From the NCBI RefSeq assembly GCF_011386835.1, contig NC_088794.1, forward strand, positions 66,170,506-66,234,505: a stretch of 64,000 nt of DNA, given 5' to 3'. The DNA comes from Chrysemys picta bellii (taxonomy: Eukaryota > Chordata > Testudines > Emydidae). Below are positions 46,820 to 57,753 of this stretch, piece by piece (the first letter of the stretch is position 1; the number at the start of each line of letters is the position of its first letter). The position numbers were made by a program, and so were the translations under genes. The notes under the pieces were generated by a model. The model saw only the letters and a program-made list of their open reading frames with translations. It was not told where the DNA came from and did not search any database.

Positions 46820-49200
46820 GGGGCCAGCCTACAGCAAAACCAGTCTGAGTGCAGCTGGCCCTGATAGAAGTTGTCTGATTGAGCCAGCTGATTGGCTGCA
46901 GGAGCAGCAATAAGATACTTAAACTCAGTAGTAGCAACAGTCCAGTGGTTGCTCACTGTGACCCTACCCTGCCCCCTCCTGGCTTCTGACTCTGTCCTGG
47001 CTTTGCCTCAAGACCCCACTCTGGCTGCATTCAGCTCTAACTGGTAGGATGGACTGTTGCTACAACCATTAGGCCAGACCACCTATGAATCATTCACTGA
47101 CAGATTTTTACTTCCTTTGTAATGCAAAGATCCTGCTTATGCCCCATGTTCTTTCATGAAGGCATGATGAATAGAGGATGAGTAGTGGCTTTTGGAAATC
47201 AGAAGTAATGCTGTGAGCAGCCACCGCATGAGTGGGCTGTGCTGGAGTTGTCCTGTGCTATCATACAAGAACAACCATTGAAGCATTCTTTGCTGATGGC
47301 TACTATCTGATTACATGCTATTTAGAAAAGAAAAATGCACAGTCCTTATTAAGACTCGTGTGCCTATATCTTAGTGGGTCCAAAAAAAAAGGGCCTTCCC
47401 AATGTGAAAAGGTGAGGGTCAAACTGTAGCAAGTACTGCCCACAGTTGAGAGCATAGCAGAGCCACATTGTTCCAGAGCCATTGTGATGCAAGAAAACAC
47501 AGCTACCAGAGCTCCACAGCACCCAGGAGGAGCGTGTGCCAGGTGCACCATTCCTTTGGAAATGGCAGCATGAGCTTCCCTCTGTGGCTGGTCAGCTCTG
47601 CTGACTGGCATGTCCCTCCTGCCCTGCTCGCCTAGGGTCACGAGTGAGAAGCAGTACCTACACTCAAGGCTGAAATTGTGACTGGCCTCTGCACAAGTCA
47701 AAAAATAATATAGGGGGAGAAAGGAGTTTTATGCCTTCTCTCTTGAACACACGTGCAAAGGCCTCTAAGATCAATGGTCTTAAATATGTAATTACCCAAA
47801 GAAACTACTATAAAAAATACACAGCCTCTCATACCGGATGTTACAAGGAGTGACTGACTAGCATGTAGCCAACCATCAGGCCTGTCAAAAGATATAGTCA
47901 CAATGGGTGACAAATTCATTTAATATATATTGTAAGGTTTCCCAGGGAAATCATATACATGTTTTACAGTAGCTGGGTCACATCTGTACATGGAAACTCC
48001 GTTGGAAATAATGACATTTTCATGGTAACTAATGCAATCAATACTCTGGTATCCTGGCAAAGATATGTAAGGACAAAAGTCAAACTTCAAGCTATCTCCA
48101 TTCTACCGAACATTTAAGACATGAGTTAGGAAACAAAGCACTATTTTGTTACATAGTAAAAATCAATGGGCCACTTAATTACATTATAGAATGATTCCTT
48201 GTTTGATTATATACCTTGGAAAGTTATGAGGTTATTGAATTATATTACAGTGCAAAGGGGACTCATTTCAGTCAGTGTACTTCAGAAGTCAATAGACATT
48301 TGGGGAGAGAGGGATGGATATTAAATTACTCAGCCTGCCCAGATTCCGCCTAAGTACTCCTCCAAAGACCTGATTTATTGTACCAACAGGTACAGTCAGT
48401 TCTGGGCACTGTGAAGGTTCCCTTTAAAGTGTACATCAATGACACATGGATTGGCAATGAAATTTAAAAATCTAGTACTGCATGCTGTTAACAATATGCT
48501 ATTCTAAGGAAAGTGAAAAAAGCTCTCAAATTCTTCTCGGTGTTTGGTGCCCACCTGCTGCTTCTACCCAGAATCTCCAACTGCTTCTTCCATTCTCAAG
48601 GTGTTTATTCAGTGGAGAAATCACTACTGCTGACTCACCTCTGCCAGATGAGAGAGAGGCTGAGGCAGAAAGTGGAGTTCAGAATTTCTCTGTTTCATGC
48701 CCAGGCTGATGTTGTGTTGTTATGTTTTGAGATGCTTGTCAACCAGAGAAACTGAATACATTCACCTCTGGTTCCTGGGACTGGCACTCACTCATGTGCA
48801 GTGGTCATTGACTCATTTGTGAATTTTAATGAGACCACTATTTGCTCAAGGGCTTTTTCCTTCAATTTTCCCTCTTTTCTCTTAGCACTGTGGCACCCAA
48901 TAAGAAGACCAGACTAATGCTTGGAAATTTTAGCAGCAGTCAGGTGTGGTAGAAAGGCCATCATACTTCCTTGGCTGGGTCACAGCTGTATTGGAGATAT
49001 TTGGAGTCTGTGGGAATCCAGGAACCTGGATGGGTTACACCAGAAACCTTCAGGGTCATTCGGTGAAAAGAAAGGAGGATGCTCGGCTATTTGAGAGATT
49101 ATGTGGGGTTGCGTTTAGTAGGTATGAAGCATCCAAACTGAACAAGAGCTACATATCTGATGAGTGGTGTGCTATGGTCATTGCATGTATGCCAAAGCTA
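46820..49200. other. Mixed non-coding DNA, no gene assigned
   Basis: 46820-47085 has CTCCTGGCTTCTGACTCTGT-type pyrimidine-rich text like the block at 38885-39335 and may be a fragment of that family. A 127-codon minus-strand frame (47318-47701) and two overlapping frames near 48482-48755 show no domain. Confidence 0.35.
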
Positions 49201-49257
49201 GATTAAAAAAACATGAGACTCTTGCTGGAAGATTGCAACACAGCTTAACCTTAGACC

Positions 49258-49820
49258 TTAGTCCTTCCCGTGCTTTGCTGCACATAGGCAAGGATGGCAA
49301 ATGGCAACTGCCCTTCTCTCCAAATCTTCCCATTTCATGTTGAGGTGCTTGATGTCATTCAGAACTGTTAATCTTCCTCTCTTTCTTCTTGCATTTTCTG
49401 GCTTCCATTCAAGGGTGGTATTTGGTAAGTGTTCTTTTTCCATTCTCAGTACATGTCCCAGCCACTGATGTCTTCTTTTGTAGATTATTTGTGAGAGGGT
49501 GCTTTGTCCAATCATTTTTCTTACTTCTTCATTCATCTTCCTATTGATATATGATATTCCCAATATTCTTCTCAGACATTTGTGATGAAATGCATCCCGC
49601 TTTTGCATATCTTTCTTGGTAAGTTGCCATGTCTCACTGCTATATGTTGTGATGGCGATAACAATTATTTTGTACACATTTAGTTTTGTCCTGAGGGAGA
49701 TGTTTTTGAGTTGCCAGATGTTTCTGAGTCTTCCAAATGCAGCGTTTGCCTTCCCAGTTCTTCTTCTTTCCTTGGAACTGGTACTATCTTGACTGATGGT
49801 ACTTCCAAGATACATATCTT
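49258..49820 (-). pseudogene. LINE reverse transcriptase C-terminal fragment (non-CR1)
   Basis: The minus-strand frame is open for 185 codons, from about 49815 to a stop at 49258. It has the C-terminal signature of a LINE polyprotein distinct from CR1: YLGSTISQD at its start, then RTKLNVYKIIV, SSETWQLTKKD, HHKCLRRILGI, INRKMNEEVR, RRHQWLGHVLRME, RKRGRLTVL and a closing CHPCLCAAKHGKD. The YLGS ... RTKL ... ETW ... LRRILGI ... WLGHVLRM order is shared by RTE/R4-like and related LINE clades; I cannot choose among them. Palm-domain motifs, including the catalytic DD, lie upstream and are missing, so this is a 5'-truncated insertion and not functional. The uninterrupted frame suggests moderate age. 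Confidence 0.75.
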
Positions 49821-49884
49821 ATTTCTTAGAATTCAGAATAATACATAGCAACCCAAAAATAGAGGGGGGGGAGGCTGCTCCCTA

Positions 49885-50105
49885 AGGCTGTCTACACTAC
49901 AAGCGAGGGGTTTGATTCCCAGCTCACGTACACATACTCGCACTAGCACAAGTATTTATAATAGTATAGCATAGGCAGCAATTGCACGGCTTAGCTATGC
50001 AGAGTACAAACCCACCTAAACCCTTTGGGTACATATTTGGCATGCCTAAGCCATGCTGCCACTACCTGTCCTACTGCAACTGGGGAATTGCAAATCTAGC
50101 TCATA
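49885..50105 (+). mobile_element. Harbinger-type MITE, 3' end lost
   Basis: It begins GGCTGTCTACACTACAAGCG after TAA, a Harbinger-like end. The interior CCCAGCTCACGTACACATAC and TAGCATAGGCAGCAATTGCA fit this group. No right inverted end was recognised. Confidence 0.5.
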
Positions 50106-50572
50106 GTATAAATGTTTCCTAAAACAGAGGCACTTCTCACCCCCTTGATTCTGGGCTGTCTGTTGAACTGACTGCTGCTAGGCCCTGATCACACACCTCC
50201 CTACAGAACTCCCTCGCCTAGAAAAACCACTCAGAATTTAAAGTGACAGCTTTCACTACACCACATTTCCCCTATAAATAGCAGTGGGAAACTTCTGACA
50301 TGAGAAAACATGAGGATCTTTGTGCCAGTTCCAGTTTAATGAAAGAGGAGACGCCCCCTATTACCACAAGAACACTCCTAAGCAAGTGCTACTACAGATT
50401 ATAAATCATTAATCATTGCACATAGCATTAAATATTCAATAGCAAGAAAGACTCCAGCTAAGCAAGGGAGAGTAAACACTGCTACCTACTACAAACCAAT
50501 TGTCAGTGATCTCTCTTACTGGCTTTTTAATTTTTATTATTGTTAAGAAAAGAGAAATAAAATACTCTATTT

Positions 50573-50631
50573 TGCACTTCTACAGAACCTTTGATCTGAG
50601 GATTTTAAAGTGACTTATAAATAGGGCCCTA
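50573..50631 (-). repeat. MIR/CORE-type fragment interrupted by the hAT at 50632
   Basis: GCACTTCTACAGAACCTTTG then ATCTGAGGATTTTAAAGTG reads on across the hAT into CATGAATCTGCATC at 53309, giving a continuous old SINE-like end once the hAT and one CTTATAAA are removed. Confidence 0.45.
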
Positions 50632-50825
50632 CCATATTCATGGTGCATTTTGGTCAAATTTCATGGTAATAGGATTTTAAAAATAATAAATTTCATGATT
50701 TCAGCTATTTAATTCTCTAATTTCACATTGTTGTAATTGTTGAGGCTCTGACCCAAAAAGAAGTTGGGAGGGTCACAAGGTTAGTGTAGGAGGGGTTGCG
50801 GAACTTCTACCCTTACTTCTGCACT

Positions 50826-52713
50826 CAGGGCCGGCCTTAGGCACGGGCGAATGGGGCAAAAGCACAGGGCACCATTACAAACAGGACGCCTCTGGAGCAA
50901 AGATGCCTCTCCCCCTACTGGCATCTGCAGCCCACCGGCTCCTGCCCCCTGCCTTGGAGCCGTCCCTGGCCAGCTGCTCCTGGGAGCTTCCTGTCTGTTG
51001 TAAGGAGGTGGGGAGGAGAGGCTCTGATGTCAGGCTGCCCCCTACCCCTCCCATGTACCCCATCTCCACAGAGTGCGGTGTGTGTGTGGGGACAGGGCTC
51101 ACCAAGAGAGGGATGGAGCTGCTGGCGGCTGCTGCTGGATCTGAAGGAGCTTTTCTTCAGGCTGGTGAGTGCCACTCTCTTAAAGGGGCAGCGCTTGGTC
51201 TCTCACACTCCCCCAGCTCACAGACGCTGTCTCTTTCACACTCATCACCCCCCAACACATACTTATATTGTTGTTGTTACTTGTTCGTACTTCCTGCAAT
51301 ACGCATACATTCGCTGTAATTTTATTCTTTCAAAGTGCTGTTGTTTTAGTTTTTGACTGGTCTGTGCATTTCATAATTTTATTTCTCTCTTATGCTTACA
51401 TTGAATTATTTGAGTAATGAGTTCTAAAATGCCTAACCTGTCCTGGCTGGAGTAATTATCATTATTATTGTTATTATCATATTGTGCTTTGTAATTCCTC
51501 CTAGAATGTAACTTTAGCTTGTACTCACTTTAGTAATGCCAGTTTAAAAAACATTAGCTAAACACATAACTATAGACACTGCAGATGAATGTCGCTTATT
51601 TTCAAATTGTATTTTTAGTTATATCTGTAAAATAACTTAAAATTTGCATGAAAATAAATACAGTTCCAGCTATGATAGCAATAGCAATGATGGAGTCAAA
51701 TGTTAGTGAGTTACATACATTATTGTGATCGGTAAACATAAATGCCAAAATAATTAGAAAAAAATAATTCCCTTTCTTAATAAAAGAGAAAACAAAAAAC
51801 TTAATCACATATGTTAAAATTGTTTTAAGTGAAAAACAATTGACTAAAATAGAGGAGATAATGGCAGTATCACAGTGTGTCTGTTAGAGAAAGTAAGCAG
51901 ATTTTATTCATTTTTATTTATCTCTACTAAAGATAGTGTACAAAGTATCAAACGTGTGTTTCTGATATCTGCATTAAAGCTTCAGAACCGAATACTCCCA
52001 ATCCCAAGCCTTGAGGTATCTTGCTATATTAGCTCCTGATTGTTCTAAATTTACATATAAACTTTAAATGTGGCTTTAATTGGAGTTTGTATATATTTTT
52101 TCTTTCTTTATATAACAATTAGATACAGTGCTCCTGTCAGCTAATTCCTAAGTCATTATCTGCAAAAACTCTATAGAGTTTTCAGGTGCCTAAGTAGTCC
52201 CTGGAATCATGGCTAAAGTTCCCTCCCACCTCCCAAAAATCTGAAATGATGTCCCAGGTGAGCCAGGAGTGGCCAAAAGGCTGCAAGAGGGCCATGGGCT
52301 CTGGCAAGATGAAGCCCCCATGTGACAGCGTGAAGCCCGTCTTGAGTCACATGCTGAGCATCAGGCACCACAAACAACAGCAGCAGCGCAGAAGGGTGGC
52401 AATACACCATGTGTCATGCCACCCTTCTGCACTGCTGCTGGCCAGGGCATTGCCTTCAGAGCTGGGTGCCTGGCCACCAGCACCCGCCAATATCCACCCA
52501 CCCTGCCAGTGCTTAAGTTGAGCCAGGGCTGAGCTTGGGAATCTCTTTCAATACAAATTAAACACTGTGGGAGGCAACAGGGCCCAGAGGTCATGCGGGG
52601 GTGGGGAGGGGGGAAGGAAGCCCAGGGAGCCTGTGGGGGCCAGGAGTGATGGAGGGGCAGGCCACCAAAATATAAGTTCACCCAGGGTGCCATTTTCCCT
52701 AAGGCTGGCCCTG
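50826..52713. mobile_element. Nested DNA transposon inside the hAT
   Basis: Left end CAGGGCCGGCCTTAGG and the reverse complement of the right end (CAGGGCCAGCCTTAGG) match at 15 of 16 bases, and GGGGCA then AGGGCACC continues in both arms. CAG starts suggest hAT. Flanks are TCTGCACT on the left and CCCTGCTG on the right, not a clean duplication. The interior has a GC-rich left part (50870-51180), an AT-rich middle (51290-52190, with ATTATTATTGTTATTATCAT near 51459) and a further GC-rich part with one palindrome (52375-52445). No transposase frame. Confidence 0.6.
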
Positions 52714-53075
52714 CCCTGCTGCTGGTGGCGGCACTGCCTTGTGCCTTCAGAGCTGGGCAGCTGGAGAGTGGTGGCTGCTGGCCAGTTCTGAAGGCAGAGC
52801 TGCCACCAGCAGCAGCGCAGAAGGATGGCATGGTATGGTATTGCCACTCTTATTTCTGCACTGCTACCTTCATTGCTGGGCCCTCCGTCAGCAGCCGTCA
52901 TTCTCTGACTGCCCAGCTCTGAAGGTAGCAGCGCAGAAGTAAGGGTGGCATGGTATGGTATTTCCACCCTTTACTTCTGCGCTGCTGCTGGTGGGGCACT
53001 GCCTTCAGAGCTGGTGACCCAGCCAACAGCTGCCGCCATTCTCTAGCTGCCCAGCTCCGAAGTCAGCACAGAAGT
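52375..53075. repeat. Palindromic GC-rich repeat array
   Basis: At least three palindromes share the arms GCAGCGCAGAAG and CTTCTGCGCTGC: about 52378-52440, 52817-52870 and 52928-52990, and half of another lies near 53055-53090. The third has arms GCAGCGCAGAAGTAAGGGTGG and its inverse with one extra base, around GGTATGGTAT. Spacers repeat GCCTTCAGAGCTGG and AGCTGCCCAGCTC. The last two lie in the outer hAT, the first in the nested element. Confidence 0.75.
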
Positions 53076-53334
53076 AAGGGTGGCAATATCGGGACACCCA
53101 CCCTAAAATAATCTTGTGGCACCCCCCCCCCCCCCATAACTCCCTTTTGGGTCAGGACCCCCAATTTGAGAAACACCGGTCTCCCCTGTGAAATCTGCAT
53201 TGTATAGACTATAGAGTGAAAGCACACAAAAGACCAGATTTCACAGAGATTTCATGGTCTATGACACATTTTTCATGGCCATGAATTTGGTAGGGCCCTA
53301 CTTATAAACATGAATCTGCATCAGTATGGCAATT

Positions 53335-53465
53335 TCTAAGGCCCATCTATTCCAATATCCTGTCTCTGCTAGTGTTCAACACCAGATGCTTCAGAGGAAG
53401 TTCTAAGAACTCTGCAGTAGGCAGATGTGTGATAATCTGCCCCCTGCATTGAGTCTTCTCCTACT
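53335..53465 (-). mobile_element. CR1 LINE 3' fragment
   Basis: GGCCCATCTATTCCAATATC then CTGTCTCTGCTAG, CAGATGCTTCAGAGGAAG, GCAGTAGGCAGATGTGTGAT and AATCTGCCCCC match the 3' untranslated part of a CR1 subfamily (reverse orientation). Truncated on both sides, no coding part. Confidence 0.7.
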
Positions 53466-53469
53466 TTTT

Positions 53470-55985
53470 AACAGGTTGGCATGCGCTGTGAAGTCTTAAA
53501 CACTAAAGCACTGCCCTTCAGGCAGTTAAGAACTAATATATCCATTTTACAAATGGGTAAGCTGGGGGAGGAGGAAGAAAAGTTGAGGAACAGATTGTGT
53601 AGCCTCCCATTCACACAGTACGTAATGATTGGGACTACTCATGTGAGTTACTGCTCACTAGTGTGAGTAAGCTAGCCTTTGCCCACAGTCACACAAAGCC
53701 AGGAGCAGTGTCCAAGTGCTTTGATACTCAAGATCCTCTATTAGGGCTCTTTAAATGGTTGAGAGAAGCATGTTCTGATTGTGGATGCAAGTTGCACCTG
53801 TTCAAAATTGGCATCCTTATTTTGGATCTACAAAGTAAACTGAGGGTGCAAAACTTGCACTTCTAAATACCTAGTTTATACTTTCATTTAGGTAGTTAGT
53901 GGCAGAAGTATTCAGAATTGCAGGCGTAGTTTGCAGACACAAAACAGAGGTTGTTTCATACAAGTCAAGGGTTAGCTACAGGAAATATCCCATGTTCCAT
54001 ACTGCTTTGTGTTGGTTAATTTGGGGGGAAGACCTATATTCTGGAGAAATATCAATATTAACATGCAGCATTACATACTTTTGATGACATTGTTGGATTT
54101 CCACTGAGAAAGGTGGCTTAGTCCTCAGCTGTACTCAGGCAAAGCTACCTTTTCACCTCCCTCAACCCAGTGGTTGGCCAGAACATGAACTGCCCCCTTG
54201 CATCAATTAGAACAGCCCCTCCAGCTAGCATGTCAGTGAGGGGGGCCGTACCCATCCTCTCAACATGCCTTCTGTGCTGAAGGACTGAGATGTGCTGGCA
54301 CAGAGCCAGCTTTACGTCCCTTGAGGATCCTTCTATACAAGGGGAATCCTCTGCTGCCTCCTCAGGGCAGTGTTAAGGTCACTTTGCACCTCCTGTGCTG
54401 GCACAGGGTGACCTCAATGTAGGGTGTGATGTGGCTCACAAATATAAATGTGTGGCAATTTGTACATAACTCGATGTTGAAAACATTTTGATAGGACTTG
54501 AAAATCTTTCCACTTGTTCAGTATGCAGCTGGTGTCTAGTGGCAGGAATGACTGATGTAGTTTCTATTTTGTTCCGCTCTCACCCTATTTAATTTCCACT
54601 CAGACTGTCTGGACTAACAAAATGCCTGAATAGTTTAAGACAAGGTAGTTAATTAGAGCATGTCTTCTTTGGGGAAAAAAATAAAGATAGAAGTGGTTAA
54701 CAAGACCTGTTCCCGGTCCTTTAACGCTAGCAAAGGTACATTACAATGATTTCTGTACAGTGACTGAATTACCAGGCGTGTACAAAGATCCTTTAGAAAT
54801 CATGAGATTCAAATATCAAGCTACAACTAGTGCTGTAGTAAAGTAGGACACCTTTATAAATGGCAAACCATGCTGAACATTATAGAACATTAGCAGTAAT
54901 TCTGGAATATTAAGGTAAGGGTTAAATTAAAATGTCTGTCAAGTGATAAGACAGAACCAAGATGCATGCTTACACTGTGCATTACGTTACACTGCATAAA
55001 TTAAATTATAAATCTTGGATCTAGGCTTACACAGTGCAAAAGGGAGTGAAGGAAAAATGATTCTTTTAAAAACTACCTTTTTTGTAATTCATCATTGGCT
55101 TTAGATTTCTGACCCTGTCTTCTCTGTGCCCACAGAAGACAGTTCGTTGATAGTTCAGAACTGCTGGTGGCTTACTGTCACGTCTATTCCCATTTTTCAA
55201 TAGGATCATTATGTGAGCGTAGTCACAGATATTGCTGCAAAACATGTGTGTGTAGGAGATAATCATTTTCCACATCTCATGCACATTTTTCACTGCTCTG
55301 GATAGAAGCAGAGTGGTTTCTGCAGACCACACAGATACACAGAGAGTAAATCAGCAATTTTCCTGAAAATCTGAGGCAATTTCATCACATTGCTCTGCAC
55401 TTTTGCTTCTTTACTGCAATCCTTTCTATAGGAGATTTGTTTCTTCAAAGAAACAAGTCTCTCACTAATTGTGTCAGGTATGAGAATGAATTAATAATAT
55501 GAACAGTATTCTGCACCTTTTGGGTTTTTCACTTTTGTTAGCTGCTGTTTCAGTTTGTTTTTGGAAGTGTTTCCAGTTCTCTATTGCTGCTAATTTTATC
55601 ATGGAGTGTTTGGCTATGCAATAGATTCTTTTACATTTCTTTTCTTCTGGTGAATTAAACAGAAGAATTTGACACTGGATCAAAGCTTTACTGGATTACA
55701 GTATTTGAGTTCTATCTGCAGCATTAAAAGTAGATGAAAAATATTCAGTCATATCTTCTTACTGTAGAAAACACTTTCATGATCCCCTCTGCAGGTGCGT
55801 TAGCTCTGCCTTCCTTTTGGGTCCTTTTGTTTTCAATGAATTAGACATCATTAAATTTTCCCACAAGCCTAGACAATCACACACTCTTTATTTATATAGG
55901 CTTTTCTATGGCACTGACCTGTGAGATTCACAAGCATTGAGGAATTTATCCACACAACATCGACCATTTATCCTGTAAGGAATTT
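53470..55985. other. Mixed non-coding DNA, no gene seen
   Basis: 54150-54430 is GC-richer (GTGCTGGCACAGAGCCAGC and CTGTGCTGGCACAGGGTGAC recur) but has no recognisable class. Open frames here have no domain. Confidence 0.35.
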
Positions 55986-55989
55986 ATCC

Positions 55990-56155
55990 ACCCTTGCCTG
56001 TATGTGTCATAGGGAAGTAGTATCACCTCACTTTTACACATAGAAACCTGGGGCACAATGATTAATTTACTTGCCCAAGGTCATGTAGTAGGTGGCGCTG
56101 GTATTACAATGCAGCTCTCTTTAGCTCAGTACCTTAATCACTAAAGCACCATTCT
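55990..56155 (-). repeat. MIR-like SINE relic, reverse orientation
   Basis: CACCTCACTTTTACACATAG, TTTACTTGCCCAAGGTCATG, CAGTACCTTAATCACTAAAG. Just left of it GGAATTTATCCAC occurs twice (55941 and 55979), a small direct repeat. Confidence 0.6.
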
Positions 56156-56324
56156 CTTATTAACATTTTATTTTCTTTATGCCCCCTCCATAGTATTTTA
56201 ATGGCAACCTTTTATTTTGTACCTATTTAATACCATTTGATAGCATTGTAATGATGTAACATGTGCAGTGCTTTAAACAATTAATCTTACATATTAAGCC
56301 TTACTCCTATTTAGTCAGGTTTTG

Positions 56325-56470
56325 TTATAACCAGAGATGGGTAAACTGAGGGATAAGGAGGTGAAATGACTTGTCAGAGGTCACAGAGAAAAAGAGTAAC
56401 AAAATTGAAAATAGAAATCATAGATCCTAACTCTGAGACTCCTGCTCTAATCACTAGGAAGCACTCGCAA
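56325..56470 (-). repeat. MIR-like SINE relic, reverse orientation
   Basis: AGAGATGGGTAAACTGAGGG, AAATGACTTGTCAGAGGTCA, CAGAG, then GAGACTCCTGCTCTAATCAC. Confidence 0.6.
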
Positions 56471-56613
56471 CAAGACCAGATATTGGGTACCTGACCTGTC
56501 AACCTATCCAGGGTATCCCAGAAATACCTGGCTGACTGGATAATGGCACTTCTAAGGATAGTAGTTCCCCCAAAATGGCAACCAAGAAATATATTCCAAT
56601 CAGCATTCTTGGG

Positions 56614-56712
56614 TCTGATTCTTCTCTAACTCCTATGGAATTACTCATGATTCCATTGTAAGTCAGTGGAGTTACACTGTTGTAAAAGTGGTAGAATCAG
56701 AACCAGGCCTTG
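56614..56712. repeat. Foldback repeat of the GATTCTTCTCTAACT type
   Basis: GTCTGATTCTTCTCTAACTC and AAAGTGGTAGAATCAGAACC are loosely inverted, around AGTCAGTGGAGTTACAC. Same group as 14282-14382. Confidence 0.5.
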
Positions 56713-56779
56713 TAGTTAATTGATGTTTGAGGGCTCAGATTTTAAGACTTTCCCAGCCCCTCCTGCCTACTCACAGATA

Positions 56780-56917
56780 ATAATCATGAATTATAAAACT
56801 CTAGTAGATACATAAGTACCATTATCCTTATTTACTGACTGGGAAATTGGGTAAGTCACTTAAATTCCATTCCAAGACCATACAAAAAATCCATATCAAA
56901 GCTGGGATCAGAACTTT
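56780..56917 (-). repeat. MIR-like SINE relic interrupted by Harbinger element 2
   Basis: Reverse MIR text (CCTTATTTACTGACTGGGAA, GGGTAAGTCACTTAAATTCC, AAAGCTGGGATCAGAACTTT) breaks off at 56917. It resumes at 62385 with CCATCTCAGTCTTGAGTGTC then TACCATTAAG, in the register expected of a MIR. This shows the pre-insertion sequence. Confidence 0.6.
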
Positions 56918-57753
56918 GGGCTTGTTTACAAGGGACATTTAATTCACAGCTTTTTACTGTGAGTCAGGTAATAATGTGCACATGGGACAGTGTGCTCTCT
57001 GCCAATGCAGACACATGGCATCACTTTTGCTGTGAACTGAAGGCATGATGTTCTCATAGGTATCCCTTGCTGCTTTGCTTCACTGCTCAGCAGTGAAGCA
57101 GAGATTTCCCCTTCTTGCATTATGGGATGCTATAGTAGGCTGACCCTTAGTCTGAGATCTGCCATAGTCTCTTGTCCTTGAGGGCCCCCTACAGGAACCC
57201 CACTCCTCAACAGTCTCACTGTTCCCAGTAGGAGTTTAATTAGTTTTCTCCCAGGGTCTTTTCAGAGTCCAACTACAGATCATTTGTTGGTAGTTCCCAG
57301 AGGTGCTCCTCAGGTCCCACCACAGGTAGCTGGTAGGAAACTGTCCTCCAAACCCCTTGCCTGTATCAAGTTCAGCGCATCAGTCTGCCCCAACCCAAAT
57401 GTGTGAGGGAAAGAGGAAAGGCTGGGCTCCCCTTGCTATTAGAGCTCACTAGCAGCCTCCATGATCCGAGGCAAACGTCCCACCTTCTCCATGGCCAGTA
57501 TTACCTTTTTAAGCTCCCTTTCTCCAGGCAGAGCATGTTCTGTAGGTGTGCCTAATGGCATTGCCTGAGTGTTGGAATCCTTACTAGCCTATGTCCCATC
57601 ACAGATACATAGCGGAAGCCAAGTGAGTTCAAAACATCCCATGATTCATTTGTCTCCACCTGGTAACTTCCTTTCTCAGTGGCTAGCAGCATTTTTGAAT
57701 TGCTGTCAACTGGCATGGGTTCAACAATACTCTGAGCCACTATTCTGACAATC

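Larger units (their letters stand above)
50632..53300. mobile_element. hAT element with 13-bp perfect TIRs and 8-bp target duplication
   Basis: Left end TAGGGCCCTACCA and right end TGGTAGGGCCCTA are perfect inverted copies. CTTATAAA flanks both sides (50624-50631 and 53301-53308). The outer parts (50632-50825 and 52714-53300) carry inverted text such as TTTCATGATTTCAGCTATTT on the left and TTTCATGGTCTATGACACAT on the right. GTCAGGACCCCCAATTTGAG on the right matches TCTGACCCAAAAAGAAGTTG on the left in inverse. No transposase is encoded. The middle is occupied by a second nested element (50826-52713). I recognise the outer family from turtle and bird DNA. Confidence 0.93.

Noticed and set aside
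47318..47701. 127-codon minus-strand frame
   Set aside because: No recognisable domain, cysteine-rich by chance composition; no splice or promoter support.
50903..51319. 138-codon Ser/Leu/Pro-rich frame
   Set aside because: Lies in the GC-rich left arm of the nested DNA transposon; no domain, and competing frames of similar length on both strands.
52361..52967. Overlapping long open frames on both strands (156 and 139 codons)
   Set aside because: Produced by the GC-rich palindromic array of the nested hAT region; repetitive peptides without family motif.
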